Translations under genes and position numbers: made by a program
The notes under the pieces: model-generated
Told to the model about the DNA's origin: nothing
Seen by the model: the letters and a program-made list of their open reading frames with translations, nothing else
Databases searched by the model: none
DNA from: Metallyticus violacea
Taxonomy: Eukaryota > Arthropoda > Insecta > Mantodea > Metallyticidae
Length of the DNA stretch: 64,000 bases
Direction of reading: 5' to 3'
NCBI GenBank assembly: GCA_030762175.1
Contig: CM060831.1
Span: forward strand, 137,404,501 to 137,468,500
Shown: one piece after another, positions 48,011 through 58,850 of the stretch
How positions within the stretch are numbered: the first letter of the stretch is position 1
Layout: each line of letters opens with the position of its first letter

Positions 48011-48859
48011 CAGTAATAGGAATTTTTAACCTCAATTTTGTTCATCTGATTAATTGTTCTCTTGCATATTATCTTTTAATTCTTCAATGTACGGCTAATG
48101 ATTTATGTCAAATGACTCTGTATTATGAAAGTAAATAAATAACAAACTTTGTATGGCCTGAAGAAATACACATCTAGAGATCGAACCAAGCCAGTGCACT
48201 TTGCAGAAACAAATTGAAGTCTTTTGGAAACTACACTTGAGGGAATCCTTGCTGCTGATGGTGATGACAGTAACCAATATCTCTGCTCCTTCTTCAAATT
48301 CAGGTATACTTTTCCTCAATACAAACTACCCTTCATCTAAAACTCATATTTGGACTCGACTTTCCAATCCATGAGGTCTCTTGTAAGACAATGTATTTGC
48401 AAAAATCAATATGTATGCATTTGGATGCTGTCAGATTAAGTGTCAGTATTATATTCCTGCTGGTAAGGTGAGCTACTTCTTGTCTCAAACTGCACTTCAA
48501 AGGATTGAGTGTACGTTATCCAATGGTCTTGTCAGTAAAGTGTGATGCAAATTATGCAGAAATTTCACGGATACAGAAAAACTAAAATCCAAAAAATAAA
48601 AAAAATTCTCTTACTACAATTTAATACTCTATTTATTATAATAAATTACTTTCAAATTTATAACTTGCATGGAAAAAATAAATTTAAGTAGGTTTTATGC
48701 TGTGAACCAAAAACAATCCACAATATCCATTAAACATGAAGGTGAAATCTTGAATAGATTTGGACAATGGTAAATAATTATAGCATGTGCAAATGATAAA
48801 TTAAACAGAAGCTGTTGACATTAAGAAATATATAATTGATAAAAGCCGTTAACAGTAAT
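48011..48859. other. No gene seen
   Basis: Short overlapping minus-strand ORFs at 48095-48319 with no motif. Confidence 0.5.
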
Positions 48860-48884
48860 ACACTATTACATTTATTTATTTAAA

Positions 48885-48930
48885 ATATAGGACATGTTTC
48901 AAGAGCATTTGCTCTCATCATCAGCTGTAG
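48885..48930 (-). ncRNA. Hammerhead-ribozyme-like motif, core intact
   Basis: Minus strand CUGAUGA (complement of 48918-48924), stem II GAGAGC/GCUCUU with loop AAAU, GAAA, stem III ACAUGU, C at the cleavage position (48891). Stem I pairs at positions 1, 2, 4 and 5 (CUACAG with CUAUAU). The plus-strand partner at 49029-49057 keeps CTGATGA and GAAA but has a mismatched stem III. Confidence 0.7.
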
Positions 48931-49028
48931 ACTAATTGAGTCACCTGGCAAAGAAAGAAGCTTTCCTAAACAATCCATTGGAAAATCTAGAAATTCATGT
49001 TATTATGGTATATTAGAAGTGAATATAA

Positions 49029-49062
49029 CTGATGATGGAAGCAAATGCTCTTGAAACTTGTT
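49029..49062 (+). ncRNA. Hammerhead-like motif, right partner
   Basis: CTGATGA at 49029-49035, stem II (GGAAGC/GCTCTT, imperfect), GAAA at 49053-49056, stem III ACTTGT with a central mismatch. Core conserved, stem III weakened. Confidence 0.55.
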
Positions 49063-49514
49063 TACATTTTAAACAGGCAAGTGTTATTACTGCCAACTGT
49101 TATTATCAAAAGCATATGCAAATGTTACAAAGGGGATAAGTACAATGTATGTACACAAGAAAATGTGCTATAGATTTTCATAAATGTATTCAAAGACACA
49201 TAAAAATAACAAATAACAGAGGAAGATCAGAATCAGGTTAAAAACTTATAGAATGAATAAAGGACTGTGAAAGTAAAAAAATTTGAAATTTATGGAGATA
49301 AGATGAAGGAATAAACATCTAGAGTTAATCTATATTCAGTGATTAAGAAGTTTCACTAATCCAACATTCTTCAGAGATTAATGGCACTGAGTCACTAAAA
49401 ATTCGTCTAGAGACAAATCAAAAATATCCATAAATAATATGAGGGTAAGTCTGGTGACAATTTGACACCACAACAAACAATCTATATTTACATTAGCAAA
49501 ACAGCAGCTGCAAG

Positions 49515-50487
49515 ATGGCAGCATCTCTGAGTGACTGTACACCCTAGAGCAGCACTCCATTGTGCAATTTTTATGGGCAAAATTTATGGAACCAAACCAA
49601 GTTCATAAAGAAATGAATGCCTATCATGTTAAGCTGGTTACAATTGGATGCAGAAGTTCTCTGAAGGGCAGACACATATCAAAACAAACATCACATCACC
49701 TTGCCACAGAGGCAAATTTGTAATGAGTTGAAGATGAAATCCAAGAAGACAGGTGGGTAACTATAGCCAATGCTATTGCTGTTCACATGGCATGGCCTAC
49801 CTCATAATGCATGACAGATTAGGTTTTCACAAGGTCTATGCATGATGGATGCAATGCATGCTGACGCCACAAAACAAAATGCAAAGAAAGCATCTGAATT
49901 GCTGCCCCAATGAAGGAAATGATATGCTAGTCTGAACTATCATAGGTGAAGAGTCTTGGGTTCACCATGAGACAATATGCATCAATACAGTGAAAACATC
50001 CTGCATTACCTGCAAAAAGAAAATTTAAGTGACACTATCTGCTGAGAAAGTGATGCTTGCAGTCTTCTAGAATTATGAAGGTATACATTTATTGCATTCC
50101 AGCCTCAAGGACAAACCATAAATGCCAATTCCTATTGTAACATCCTCAGAAAACTTCATTCAGCAGAAGTGACCAGGACTACTCACAAAAGGCATATTGC
50201 TATTGCATGAAAAGGTGCATCCTCATATTGCCAACAAGACAAATGAAATGCTGTGAAATTTCAAGTGGGAAGTCCTTGAGCATCCTCCATATACCCTAGA
50301 TCTTGCTCTAAGAGACTTCCATTTGCTCGGCCCTCATAATCATCTTTTGGGTGAACATTTTCCTGACAATGAAGCTGTAGAAAGGGAAATCACTGCCTGG
50401 TTCCAACAGCAGTCTAAAGAATTTTATGCTGCTGGATTTCAGGGGCTTATCAGGCAAATGCCTCAATGTACAAGATTACATTGAGAA
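49515..50487 (+). pseudogene. Mariner transposase pseudogene (DD34D type)
   Basis: Plus-strand order matches a mariner transposase: an N-terminal EQHSIVQFLWAKF-like segment, MAYLIMHDRLGFHKV, EESWVHHE (normally DESWVHH, first catalytic Asp to Glu), a KVHPH segment where DNARPH is expected (second Asp lost), then WEVLEHPPYTLDLALRDFHL in place of HPPYSPDLAPSDF, and EFYAAGFQGLIRQ near the end. Stops and frameshifts throughout. The terminal repeats are not convincingly visible. Confidence 0.7.
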
Positions 50488-50981
50488 ATAAAAGTATTTT
50501 TCAAATCATATTCCTTCAATTTGTTCTTTATCCATTTGTAATTTAATGACTTGCCCTCACACTTACACACATTAACCCAAACATTGTATAAAACCTCCAC
50601 AACACAAACTCACATACATAAAAGCAAGACAAGACATATTCAAGAAAACATCTTATGAGGATATTACTTCTCATTTTTTCTTTCTTTTCCTTCCTTTGCC
50701 TGAAGTTTGCACAAAATAGTTGCAACTGCCATATTACCTATGAATAAGATTCCATAACATTTTAGAACCTGCCTCCCAAATTTCTGTTCTTAAAATTTGT
50801 ATAAATAATTTACTCTTCACATTTTAATTTGCATGTCTTCTTTTTAACTATAATATTATCTTACTATATTTTCAGAAAATTCTAATCACTATGAATTTGT
50901 ATTTTAACAAAGAATCTGGTAGTGCTATCTTTGCCTAATCCCGCATACAGTAATCAACATCCATATCTGTGATAAGTGAGT
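50488..50981. other. No gene seen
   Basis: AT-rich, nothing assignable. Confidence 0.5.
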
Positions 50982-50993
50982 AACAGAGTTGAT

Positions 50994-51040
50994 TGATTTA
51001 TTTATGGACGCTCTTTAACATCTCAGGTCATCAGCGTTAG
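50994..51040 (-). repeat. SINE-A, 47-bp 3' remnant with perfect target-site duplication
   Basis: Only the last 47 bp of SINE-A (GGACGCTCTTTAACATCTCA on the plus strand). AACAGAGTTGAT is exact at 50982-50993 and 51041-51052. Confidence 0.95.
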
Positions 51041-51052
51041 AACAGAGTTGAT

Positions 51053-51390
51053 AATTTGGAACCACCTGAGACAGAAGTGTGTGGCAAAACTGAATACTAG
51101 TAGACCATTTAAAACAAATGATCAACACAGATTTAATACTATTAAATCAAACTAACAAATTACTATTACTAATAATTCTGTTGCATAACAACCAGCTTTT
51201 TACTAATGATATTAGTGACATTTTATTATGACATTTTACAAATTACAAATACTTAACAGCCATTGTCATCTGAATATTCTATACAGAGCCTCCTGAATCC
51301 TGCATTCAGAAAGCTGTAAAACATAATCTAGTCAGCAATGGACATAACTGTTGTTGATTTGGAACAAATAATTTGCTAAAATTGTTTTTT
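51053..51390. other. No gene seen
   Basis: AT-rich sequence. Confidence 0.5.
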
Positions 51391-51985
51391 TTTTATTTTT
51401 TTGTTTAAGGATGCTCTTTAACATCGCAGGTCATCAGTGTCCCATTCTATCAGGGGGTGAAACTGCCAACAAATTTGGCTCAGAGGCCGCTTCTTTCAAG
51501 CTTGCAGTTCTTTATCATGCTGTAAATGTACAACACGGGACCCATAGCTTTACTTCCCTTCCGAAGCCATACTTATGATTTTTACGCCCGAAAAATTCCA
51601 TCGATCCTGGCCGGGTTCGAAACCATGACCTTGGGTTTAGAAGGCAAGCATTTTTTTATTAGATTTATTTACGGATGCTCTTTAACATCTCAGGTCACCA
51701 GTGTCCCATTCTATTCAGGACGTGAAACAGCCAACAAATTTTGCTCAGAGGCCTCTTTTTCCAGACTTGAGGTTCTTTATCGTGCCGTAAATGTAGGACA
51801 CAGGACCCACGGCTTTACTTCCCTTCAGAAGGAAGCCATACTTAGGATTTTCACGCCCAAAAAAATCCATCGGTCCTAGCCAGGATCGAACCCGTGATCT
51901 TGGGTTTAGGAGGTAAGTATGGTAACCACTACACCACCAGGACCGACAGAAGGCAAGTATGGTTACCACTACACCTCCAGGACCA
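51391..51985 (-). repeat. SINE-A (outer copy) split by another SINE-A
   Basis: The outer copy runs 51391-51651 and resumes at 51961-51985, where its A-box region (ACCACTACACCTCCAGGACC) completes it. The interruption is the inner copy. Confidence 0.85.
51652..51947 (-). repeat. SINE-A (inner copy) inserted in SINE-A
   Basis: Full-length same-orientation insertion. Target duplication AGAAGGCAAGCAT (51639-51651) and AGAAGGCAAGTAT (51948-51960), one mismatch, located in the tRNA-like head of the host copy. Confidence 0.9.
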
Positions 51986-52251
51986 ACTATAAAATGGGAA
52001 AATACAAAAAGGTTAAAAGCCGAATACCAAGAAAGCAATATTATTTGGGCATTTTTTGGTAACATTAACAAAAGCTGAGAAAATAAAATGAGAGAACATG
52101 TCCATTTTTTTAATGCATGTTGAATTTCCAACCCAATTTCTTATAATAACCTTTCTGCCTTGTTTGGAATCATTCTAAACCTTTTATTGAACTTTTGAAT
52201 CATACTGCAATTCAAAGGTCATACATTGTTTGTATAATTTTTGTCTTCTAG

Positions 52252-52340
52252 GTGCAGTTCGTTTCCAATCTTTTCAATCAGAAGAATCAAAAGAAGGTTT
52301 TCAGTTATTCCAAGGTCTCATGCAAACACTACTTTACTAA
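52252..52340 (+). CDS. Possible terminal exon, unrecognised
   Basis: The acceptor TTTTTGTCTTCTAG is good. In phase 2 it opens 28 codons (AVRFQSFQSEESKEGFQLFQ, then GLMQTLLY) before TAA. The residues look more protein-like than the AT-rich neighbours. Another frame is also open for longer, and no partner exon was found, so this is weak. Confidence 0.25.
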
Positions 52341-52475
52341 TAATTTTAATCAATTGATAGTGAGACTTGTAAAAAAAAGTATTAGTAATCACAAATAATA
52401 AAAAGTATTAGCAACTGTTTTGCAACATGAATATGTAAAACTTATTAATATTATTAGAATTTTTACCAATATGGA

Positions 52476-52540
52476 GCAAAATTAGTGAAATTTCAGTGAT
52501 TTCCTCAACAATAATTTGTTACATTATTTTTACTAATAAT
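52476..52540 (+). repeat. Penelope-like 3' tail fragment
   Basis: GGAGCAAAATTAGTGAAATT then TCAGTGATTTCCTCAACAAT and AATTTGTTA match the outer ends of the element at 15385-16912. Confidence 0.7.
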
Positions 52541-53535
52541 TTGTAAATTTTAGTCATAGTATTGTGCAAGAGGAATATTTTACAAATTACAAATTAAGAG
52601 TGATTTAGCTAATACTATTAGTTTGTAGTATGTTATGCAACAGGTCCCTGGGCATACCAAAAAATATGATTCAAAGGTTTTTGTTCAATCAAACAGTGGG
52701 TAATACTGAAAGGTCTTATCTTTCATGCAAATAGTTATATTCAAAATGGTTCTTATATTTTAATTGTTCAGGTCACTGAAGTGTGAATGTTTTATATATT
52801 TTTAAATAAAAATATTTTTTAAAATAAAATAATTTAACAAATATTTCAAACAAATTTCATGAAATTATATAACCCACTCCTATGAAGTATGTGTTACCAA
52901 ATGCTCTTTATATTATGGTAAAAAAATAATGTTGAAAAAGTGGATCCAATTTACAAGTTAATATATGCAGTATATAAGAACTTGTTTCTATTATTTTGGA
53001 ATGGTTGTGGAGTGCATAACAACAAAATACTCAGATACTACATTGTAGTTTATCATATGATCTTATTTGTATATAGTTATCATTATCCACGATTCTAAAT
53101 ATGACACATAATGACTGAAATTAGTAAACAAACCTTGACTTGCTTGCATGTTTACTTTTCACTACGTGAAAAACTAAAGCATAAAATGTGAAAATTATTA
53201 TATACTTTGGATTTACAATATTCTGCGTCTCCAAATCATTTCTCTCACATTCCTTATAAGAACTAATTGCTTTCCTGGTTCCATATAAAATAATCATAAT
53301 TTAAAAGAAAATACATGAAGTTCTGTGCCAACACAAACATTGTACATTAAAAATGAACATATAGTGTCTTTCACATACAATTCGGCCAGTTGGCATGTCA
53401 TGGCAGAGTGGTGATCTAATTTGCAACTCTACCTTAGCTGACTTTTGTTTATTCCTCAGTATTACTGAAGCTTGTGACAAGTTGGGGAATGATTTGAATG
53501 TTTGCATGTTACAAATGTTCTGAATTTTATTATAA
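52541..53535. other. No gene seen
   Basis: AT-rich. The minus-strand ORF 53301-53507 has no motif and overlaps nothing recognisable. Confidence 0.5.
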
Positions 53536-54560
53536 TAATGCCAAGAGATAAGTGCACATTACAGCAACAGATTGTTATGTACGATTCAAATGTGATTAAA
53601 TCATATTGCAGATAAGTTAGACAATTTTTAACAGAATTCCCAGCTGTGCATCCTCCAAGAGTACCACCTGTGATGCCCCATAATTAAAAAATGGGTGTTA
53701 ACAAAAAGAGAGAGAAAAAAAAAACAACATCCTCCAAACAGAGAAGCCATGCAAAACTTGTAGATAAATTTAGGGAAACTGGTTCGATTCTTGATAAAGC
53801 AGAAGGTAGAGCAGTGTATGCTTACTGAGGAGAAATTAGATGAAGTTGGAGAGTGATTAGAACATTTTCCTCAAAAATCTCTGCAATGGCTTGCCCAGGA
53901 AACCACAATTTCAATGAGCTCAGTGTGGCAGTTTACCAAATTCTTAAAATTTAAAGATACAAAATTACTAATGTCCTGAATTGCTACCACCTGATAATGA
54001 GAGTTGGGAACATTTCTATAAGTGAACTATAAGCAATGTTAATGATGGGATAATTGATCCATAACATCTTTTCTGATTAAGCATGGTTCCATTTACATGC
54101 CATAACTGGTATTTGAACTCAGAGAAACACAATTTACTGCAGCAAACTCCATTACATGATGAGAAAATTTAGGTATGGTATGGGATTAATACGCACAAGA
54201 TAATAGGGCCAATATTTTTTGCAGCTACCATAAATTCAGAGCATTACAGGAATGATATACCCCAATCTTTAAACTTACCAATGAGCACCCTTCTTGATAT
54301 TTTCAGCAATATTATATCACTGCACACACAGCTACTGAATCATTAAATTTTATTGAGGGAATTTATGAAGCTAGGGTAATTAGTAAGGGGTTATGTCCTA
54401 TGGTCCCCAGATCTCAACATCATGTTCTTTTCATTTATGGGAAAATTTGAAAAACAAAGTGTACAGGTCAAACCTCATTGCATTAGATGAGCTGAATGAC
54501 AATATCAGGAAAGAAATTAATTCCATTTTGGAAGCTTAACTGATGAGTATGAACAAAAAT
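53536..54560 (+). pseudogene. Mariner/Tc1-superfamily transposase pseudogene
   Basis: Order on the plus strand: MPRDKCTLQQQIVMYDS-like start, a VRQFLTEFPAVHPPR segment, LVDKFRETGSILDKAEG (linker), LTEEKLDEVGE, then the catalytic region with a VWYGINTHKIIGPIFF-like block, a YFQQ/IT-HTAT block and finally SPDLNIM and ELNDNIRKEI. It belongs with the arthropod family whose proteins carry the helix-turn-helix start and the DDE_3-type catalytic core. A 69-bp SINE-B remnant splits the N-terminal region. Stops and frameshifts. Confidence 0.65.
53659..53727 (+). repeat. SINE-B, 69-bp 3' remnant inside a transposase pseudogene
   Basis: ACCTGTGATGCCCCATAATT and ATGGGTGTTAACA match the SINE-B 3' end; then an A-rich tail. 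CATCCTCCAA is exact at 53649-53658 and 53728-53737. Confidence 0.85.
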
Positions 54561-54863
54561 TTCCTAAAATGTGCCAGAGTTGTATGGATGCAGGAGAAGG
54601 GCATTTCCAACATCTCCTGTGATGAAGTACATACTTATTTTCATTGTAATTGGAGAATCTGAGTCATTTCATCTGATTGCTCTGAGTAAGAGCTCTGGCT
54701 CTGCAGTGACATACACCATGTGTTTGGCCAACTTGTGTGTGAGAGACCAGTATTTATATATGATGATTACACAGAATGGAAGGGAACTCAGTACCATAAT
54801 TGTATTGGGAGATTCCATATAATAATGGAACATTTTCTAATACCATTTTGACTAGTGACATGT

Positions 54864-54980
54864 TTGATTGAAAAATTTGGGTTATGTTGGCCTAAACACT
54901 CTTATTGCTCCACTTACTTGTTATAAAATGTGGAGCAAAAAGAGTGTTTAGGTCAACATAACATAAACTTTTTCAATCAA
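54864..54980. repeat. 50-bp-arm palindrome, Penelope-terminus-like
   Basis: Arms 54864-54913 and 54930-54980 are inverted copies (CCTAAACACTCTTATTGCTC and its complement with few mismatches) around TTACTTGTTATAAAAT. The words resemble the region just beyond the hammerhead cleavage position in Penelope termini of this window. Confidence 0.7.
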
Positions 54981-55249
54981 TACATTTCGCTTTACTGTGA
55001 TAGTTCCTTATATAGTTTTTTTTAAATCAGTGACATGTTGTTTGATTAAAAAAAAAATAAATACATTTCTGTATTATATTTTATGTACCATAATATGTTA
55101 ATGCATCGGAATCCATATATTCCAATTATAATAATGGAGATAGACAAACAGAAATTGCACAAATAATGTCTTTCATTGTTTGTTCACAATTTAAAGTGCT
55201 CCGAAGTAAATTAACCTTAAAATAACTAAAAATGTTAATTGGAACATTC

Positions 55250-55380
55250 ACAGTGAAGCCAATCATATAATTGAAATCATTTTATGATATAGTCAAACTA
55301 CACACTCTTATGCTTCACTTACTTGTCACTATTGTAGACCGGTTTCGAGAACAGTTGTTCTCATCATCAGTTCAAATCTC
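55250..55380 (-). mobile_element. Solo Penelope-like terminus
   Basis: CAGTGAAGCCAATCATATAA, ACTACACACTCTTATGCTTC, ACTTACTTG and then the hammerhead motif. No inverted partner or ORF nearby. Confidence 0.65.
55331..55376 (-). ncRNA. Hammerhead-ribozyme-like motif, best preserved
   Basis: Minus strand: CUGAUGA (complement of 55364-55370), six-pair stem II GAGAAC/GUUCUC with loop AACU, GAAA, stem III ACCGGU (palindromic, no loop), C at the cleavage position (55337; GUC triplet). Stem I pairs UUUGAA with UACAAU apart from one mismatch at the second position. One extra U sits before stem II, as in other copies. Confidence 0.75.
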
Positions 55381-56954
55381 CGACTCTTAAAATGTTTTAT
55401 GTCAATAATTTCAGTTTATAAAATTAGGTTTGGCATCACTGTTGTCATAGTGTTGATGTTAACAAAGTTTTAAAAAATGAATAATATAATAAACTGCATT
55501 TCTTTTAACTTTATTCCACATATAAATAGTGATGACTATATCCTCCCACATCTCCTTTCCCAATTTGCTAAAGCTGTTAGTGGATAAGCATGCCAAAACC
55601 TAATAGATTATGAAGTTGCCAGGATCACGCAAAAAAACATGCAAGAAGCATGCCAATAAAGCTATAACCTAGAACAGCAAACTGTGTTAATGATCAAACT
55701 GAAAGCTTTCTCTGTTCCCTTCACTGAGCAAGATTGAGTAACAAGTGAATACAGTAATCAAGTCAGGTGGTCATGAAAGTTTGACACAATGCATGTAAGT
55801 AAACTCATACTGATGCACCTAATACAATGCTGCCTGTCCTCTCCTTCCATTAAGATACATAATGTTTATACTCGTAAATTTAGTTCCCAACTGCAGTAGG
55901 AGCCTTAGTTGTGACAAAGGGGAAGGAGAAGAAACAGTTAATGCAAAACATTAAGCAATATTGCAATATGTTTAGAGGAAAAAATATTTATTTTTCTGAA
56001 AACTCTTAAGAGATACAGAAAAATTATTTAGACATTTCTGTTTCCATTATTAAGCTCTATTACTAACTCTCTTTATGACACTGAATTCCCTTCCAATCTA
56101 TATACAATGTAAAAATCAAATATATTTTGGTTGTTAAAATCATACCTTTATTCAGAGCATTCAGCATAATGCATTTCTGATTAGTTATAATGATATACCT
56201 TTTTCCTTCAATGCACTATTATGAACAGTTATCTCTCCAGATCTTTTCAAATTCAATAATACTTTAGATCAAAATTTTGCATTAGTTTTGCTTGAACAGT
56301 ATTCCAGAAAATACTATCATATGAACACAAAAGTTTTAGCAATCTAAGATCAATATTACCGAAACAAACTTCTAAATATCATTTATGTTAATTAATTTGC
56401 TTATGTGTCACATTTTTTTTTAATTTTATTTCCAAAAAAGTTATGCATATCTTATTTGAACACTTTGACTCATGTTATAGATAATATTTATTTATCCATA
56501 TAGTTTCCAAAAAACATGCACTCATGATTATCATGATTACACAACATTTTGGTCAAAATTATGGTATGTAGTGCAAAAGATGCAGAAACTTTTGGAAATC
56601 ATCCCTAAAATGTGATAGATGTTTTCCTATGGTTTTACTCCAGCAATAGACAAATAAGAACTGTTATATACCACATTATGGAATTATTCTACTATCCACT
56701 ATGTGAAGAAAACAACACATAGAAGATTTTCGTTAACACAGTTCTTTTCCATTGAACCAATACCACATTTTTACATTATTAATAATATAATATTTTGCAC
56801 TTTGACTGTTATAAACTATCAACAGTTTAATCTTCTAAAATGCAGAGTAGAAGTTGGTGCAGCTTGGTCTTCAGGGTACAAAAAATAACAAAGGCCTAAG
56901 AGATATTTTGCTTGAGATATTTTGTGGAATTTATAACAATGGAACTTCAACAAC
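55381..56954. other. No gene seen
   Basis: AT-rich. The 61-codon ORF at 56703-56888 has no motif. Confidence 0.5.
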
Positions 56955-57240
56955 CATTTTATATTTTGGACATGTTTCAAATGCACTTACATTCATCTTC
57001 AGCTACTTTTTCCAACTGTTTTTCTCCTTCTTCTGGTTGTCTCATGAACTTTCTGATGTCATCCTCAGGTGGGGTTTCAAAATTCATTGCATGTTGTCTT
57101 TTTTTATTATAAAAATTCTTTCTCAGGAAGTTCAGAAAGTGCATCAGATAACCAGAAGAGGGAGATAGCAGCAAGCCGACAACAGTTGGAGAAATTAGCT
57201 TAGGATGAATGTAAGTCCATTCAAAACATTTCAGAAATAT
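56955..57240. pseudogene. Penelope-like C-terminal tails joined in inverted orientation
   Basis: On the minus strand 56977-57120 reads NFYNKKRQHAMNFETPPEDD and IRKFMRQPEE, the tail before the hammerhead. From about 57120 the plus strand repeats the same tail (PEEGDSS) up to a decayed hammerhead at 57199-57235 (TTAGGATGAATGTAAG). The two point outward. Confidence 0.65.
56963..57008 (-). ncRNA. Hammerhead-ribozyme-like motif
   Basis: Minus strand CUGAAGA (complement of 56996-57002), imperfect stem II (AAUGU/GCAUU), GAAA, stem III ACAUGU and C at the cleavage position (56969). Confidence 0.6.
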
Positions 57241-57399
57241 AGAAAGGTTAGCGCCGTTATAGTGTTATAAATCCAATCAAATATCATTTAAAATAGCTTT
57301 ACTGTTTAAAGGCATCTTAAACACAAACTGAGTAAGTATATTTTTATAAAATTAAATTCTGTTATCTAACAACCCAGTTTTTTATTTTGTTCTCTACAC

Positions 57400-58850
57400 A
57401 TCTGAATGTGGAATTTCAGATTCCAACTGCACTGTATTTTGAACTGACTCCAATCCAGTACCTACAATTGTTGCAGCAGAAAATTCGTGCTACGTGAATC
57501 TGCCAGTGATCAATGTTCCTGTAAGAGATGTTTACTGTTGTTATTCCAACACCTGCGTGATTAAATGGAAAAAAATACCATAATAAAATATATGAAGACA
57601 ACAAATATGTTGTAGTCCAGTGCCCAGAGAGAAAATTTACTTCCAAGAACGTGCTCACACAAGGAAGTTAAAAAAGAGGAACTTGAGTGAGAGGAACTTT
57701 AGGTGCAAAGAAGTTGAAGAAAATCACCAGAGAAAGACACTTGTACTTTATGGATTTGTACCAGACAATAACCAAACCATTTCCAAGAGGATGAAATCTG
57801 ATTCGGCAAAACAATAGCTGTCATTAATCCTTTAAGTATCAAGTCACTACTGTTGATCCTCCAGTAATCATGTTTATGTGGAGCCTGATATTACATCAAT
57901 GCATGAAATGTACAATGGTCTAAGAACAAGAAACAACTCACGTAGAAAGGAAGAGATTCTGTAAAATTCTGGAGAAAGAGAAGTTCTCAAGTGCTCAAGC
58001 CTTGGAAAGATCAGTGTGATTGTGCAGCATTTAAAGAGGGCAACATAACAGAGGATGAAATCAATGAACATATTCAAAAGAAAGAGAGAGCTCATAAACA
58101 AAGGTTCAAGCTGGGTCATCCATATCAAAAACCATTCTTGTTAACGTTCAAAATGTATTACTATGCACCAAACTGCTGATTTCTGAACAAGCACTATGGC
58201 AAAAGCTTCAAAAATTTTAGTAAAAATTACATAAAAAATACATAATCAGTTCTTTTGCCAAGGGAAAGGCTCAGCCAATGATTTCACAAGCTGCAACATG
58301 GAAAACAATTCTAGCACCTGAAACAAAGTTACCCCAAATCTGATGGATGTTAGTACAAAAGTAAAATCTTAGTGAATGCCTTATCAGACATATCAACATA
58401 ATTAAACATTGAAATCTAACAGGCTGCAATAAAAAAAAGAGCACACAATGATGGAAGTTGATAGCGTCCACTCTAGGTTGGATCATCTATTAACTTTACT
58501 AATCTATTCACATGCACATTATCTGTGCAAAATAGAACAAGCTAGAAGGACTAAACTGTATACAATTCACTAATTGGATCATCAATTCTTCAAAGACCAT
58601 GAACAATTATCTAGTAACTTCTTCCATTCAGCCTGGCAAAATGAAGGTTGATCCTGCTTTCACTGGCATAAAAAGATTGCTCTATAGGGATGGTGAAGTT
58701 TTCTACAACAGCAATCCTACAGAAGAATGGCAGATTCTACCTCAGAAAAGATGAAAGGAAATTGAATTGAGTCACAACCTCTATAAGATGATGCTCTCTA
58801 AACTGAGAAATAAAATTACAACAATTAGCAAGATTTGAAAAAAAGCTTCA
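57400..58850 (+). pseudogene. Uncharacterised DNA-transposon-type ORF, broken
   Basis: Plus-strand pieces: KYVVVQCPERKFTSKN at about 57608, then at 57990-58180 PWKDQCDCAAFKEGNITEDE with HIQKKERAHKQ, followed by a FLLTFKMYYYAPN segment, and at about 58640-58740 VDPAFTGIKRLLYRDGEVFY with a WQILPQKRK end. This resembles an unnamed arthropod family with PKKDxCDxC, a K-rich HxxxKxxAR helix and a VxTFDLQxVLxxP block, which I recall as transposase-like. The CxxC is reduced to CDC here. Role unknown; dead. Confidence 0.4.

Larger units (their letters stand above)
48860..49100. mobile_element. Penelope-like terminal inverted repeat with twin hammerheads
   Basis: Arms of about 70 bp (roughly 48855-48925 and 49025-49095) carry the hammerhead region in opposite orientations with motifs pointing outward. 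Shared words are AGCAAATGCTCTTGAAAC and its complement and a CAGTAATA terminus. Only about 100 bp lie between the arms; no coding sequence. Confidence 0.75.
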
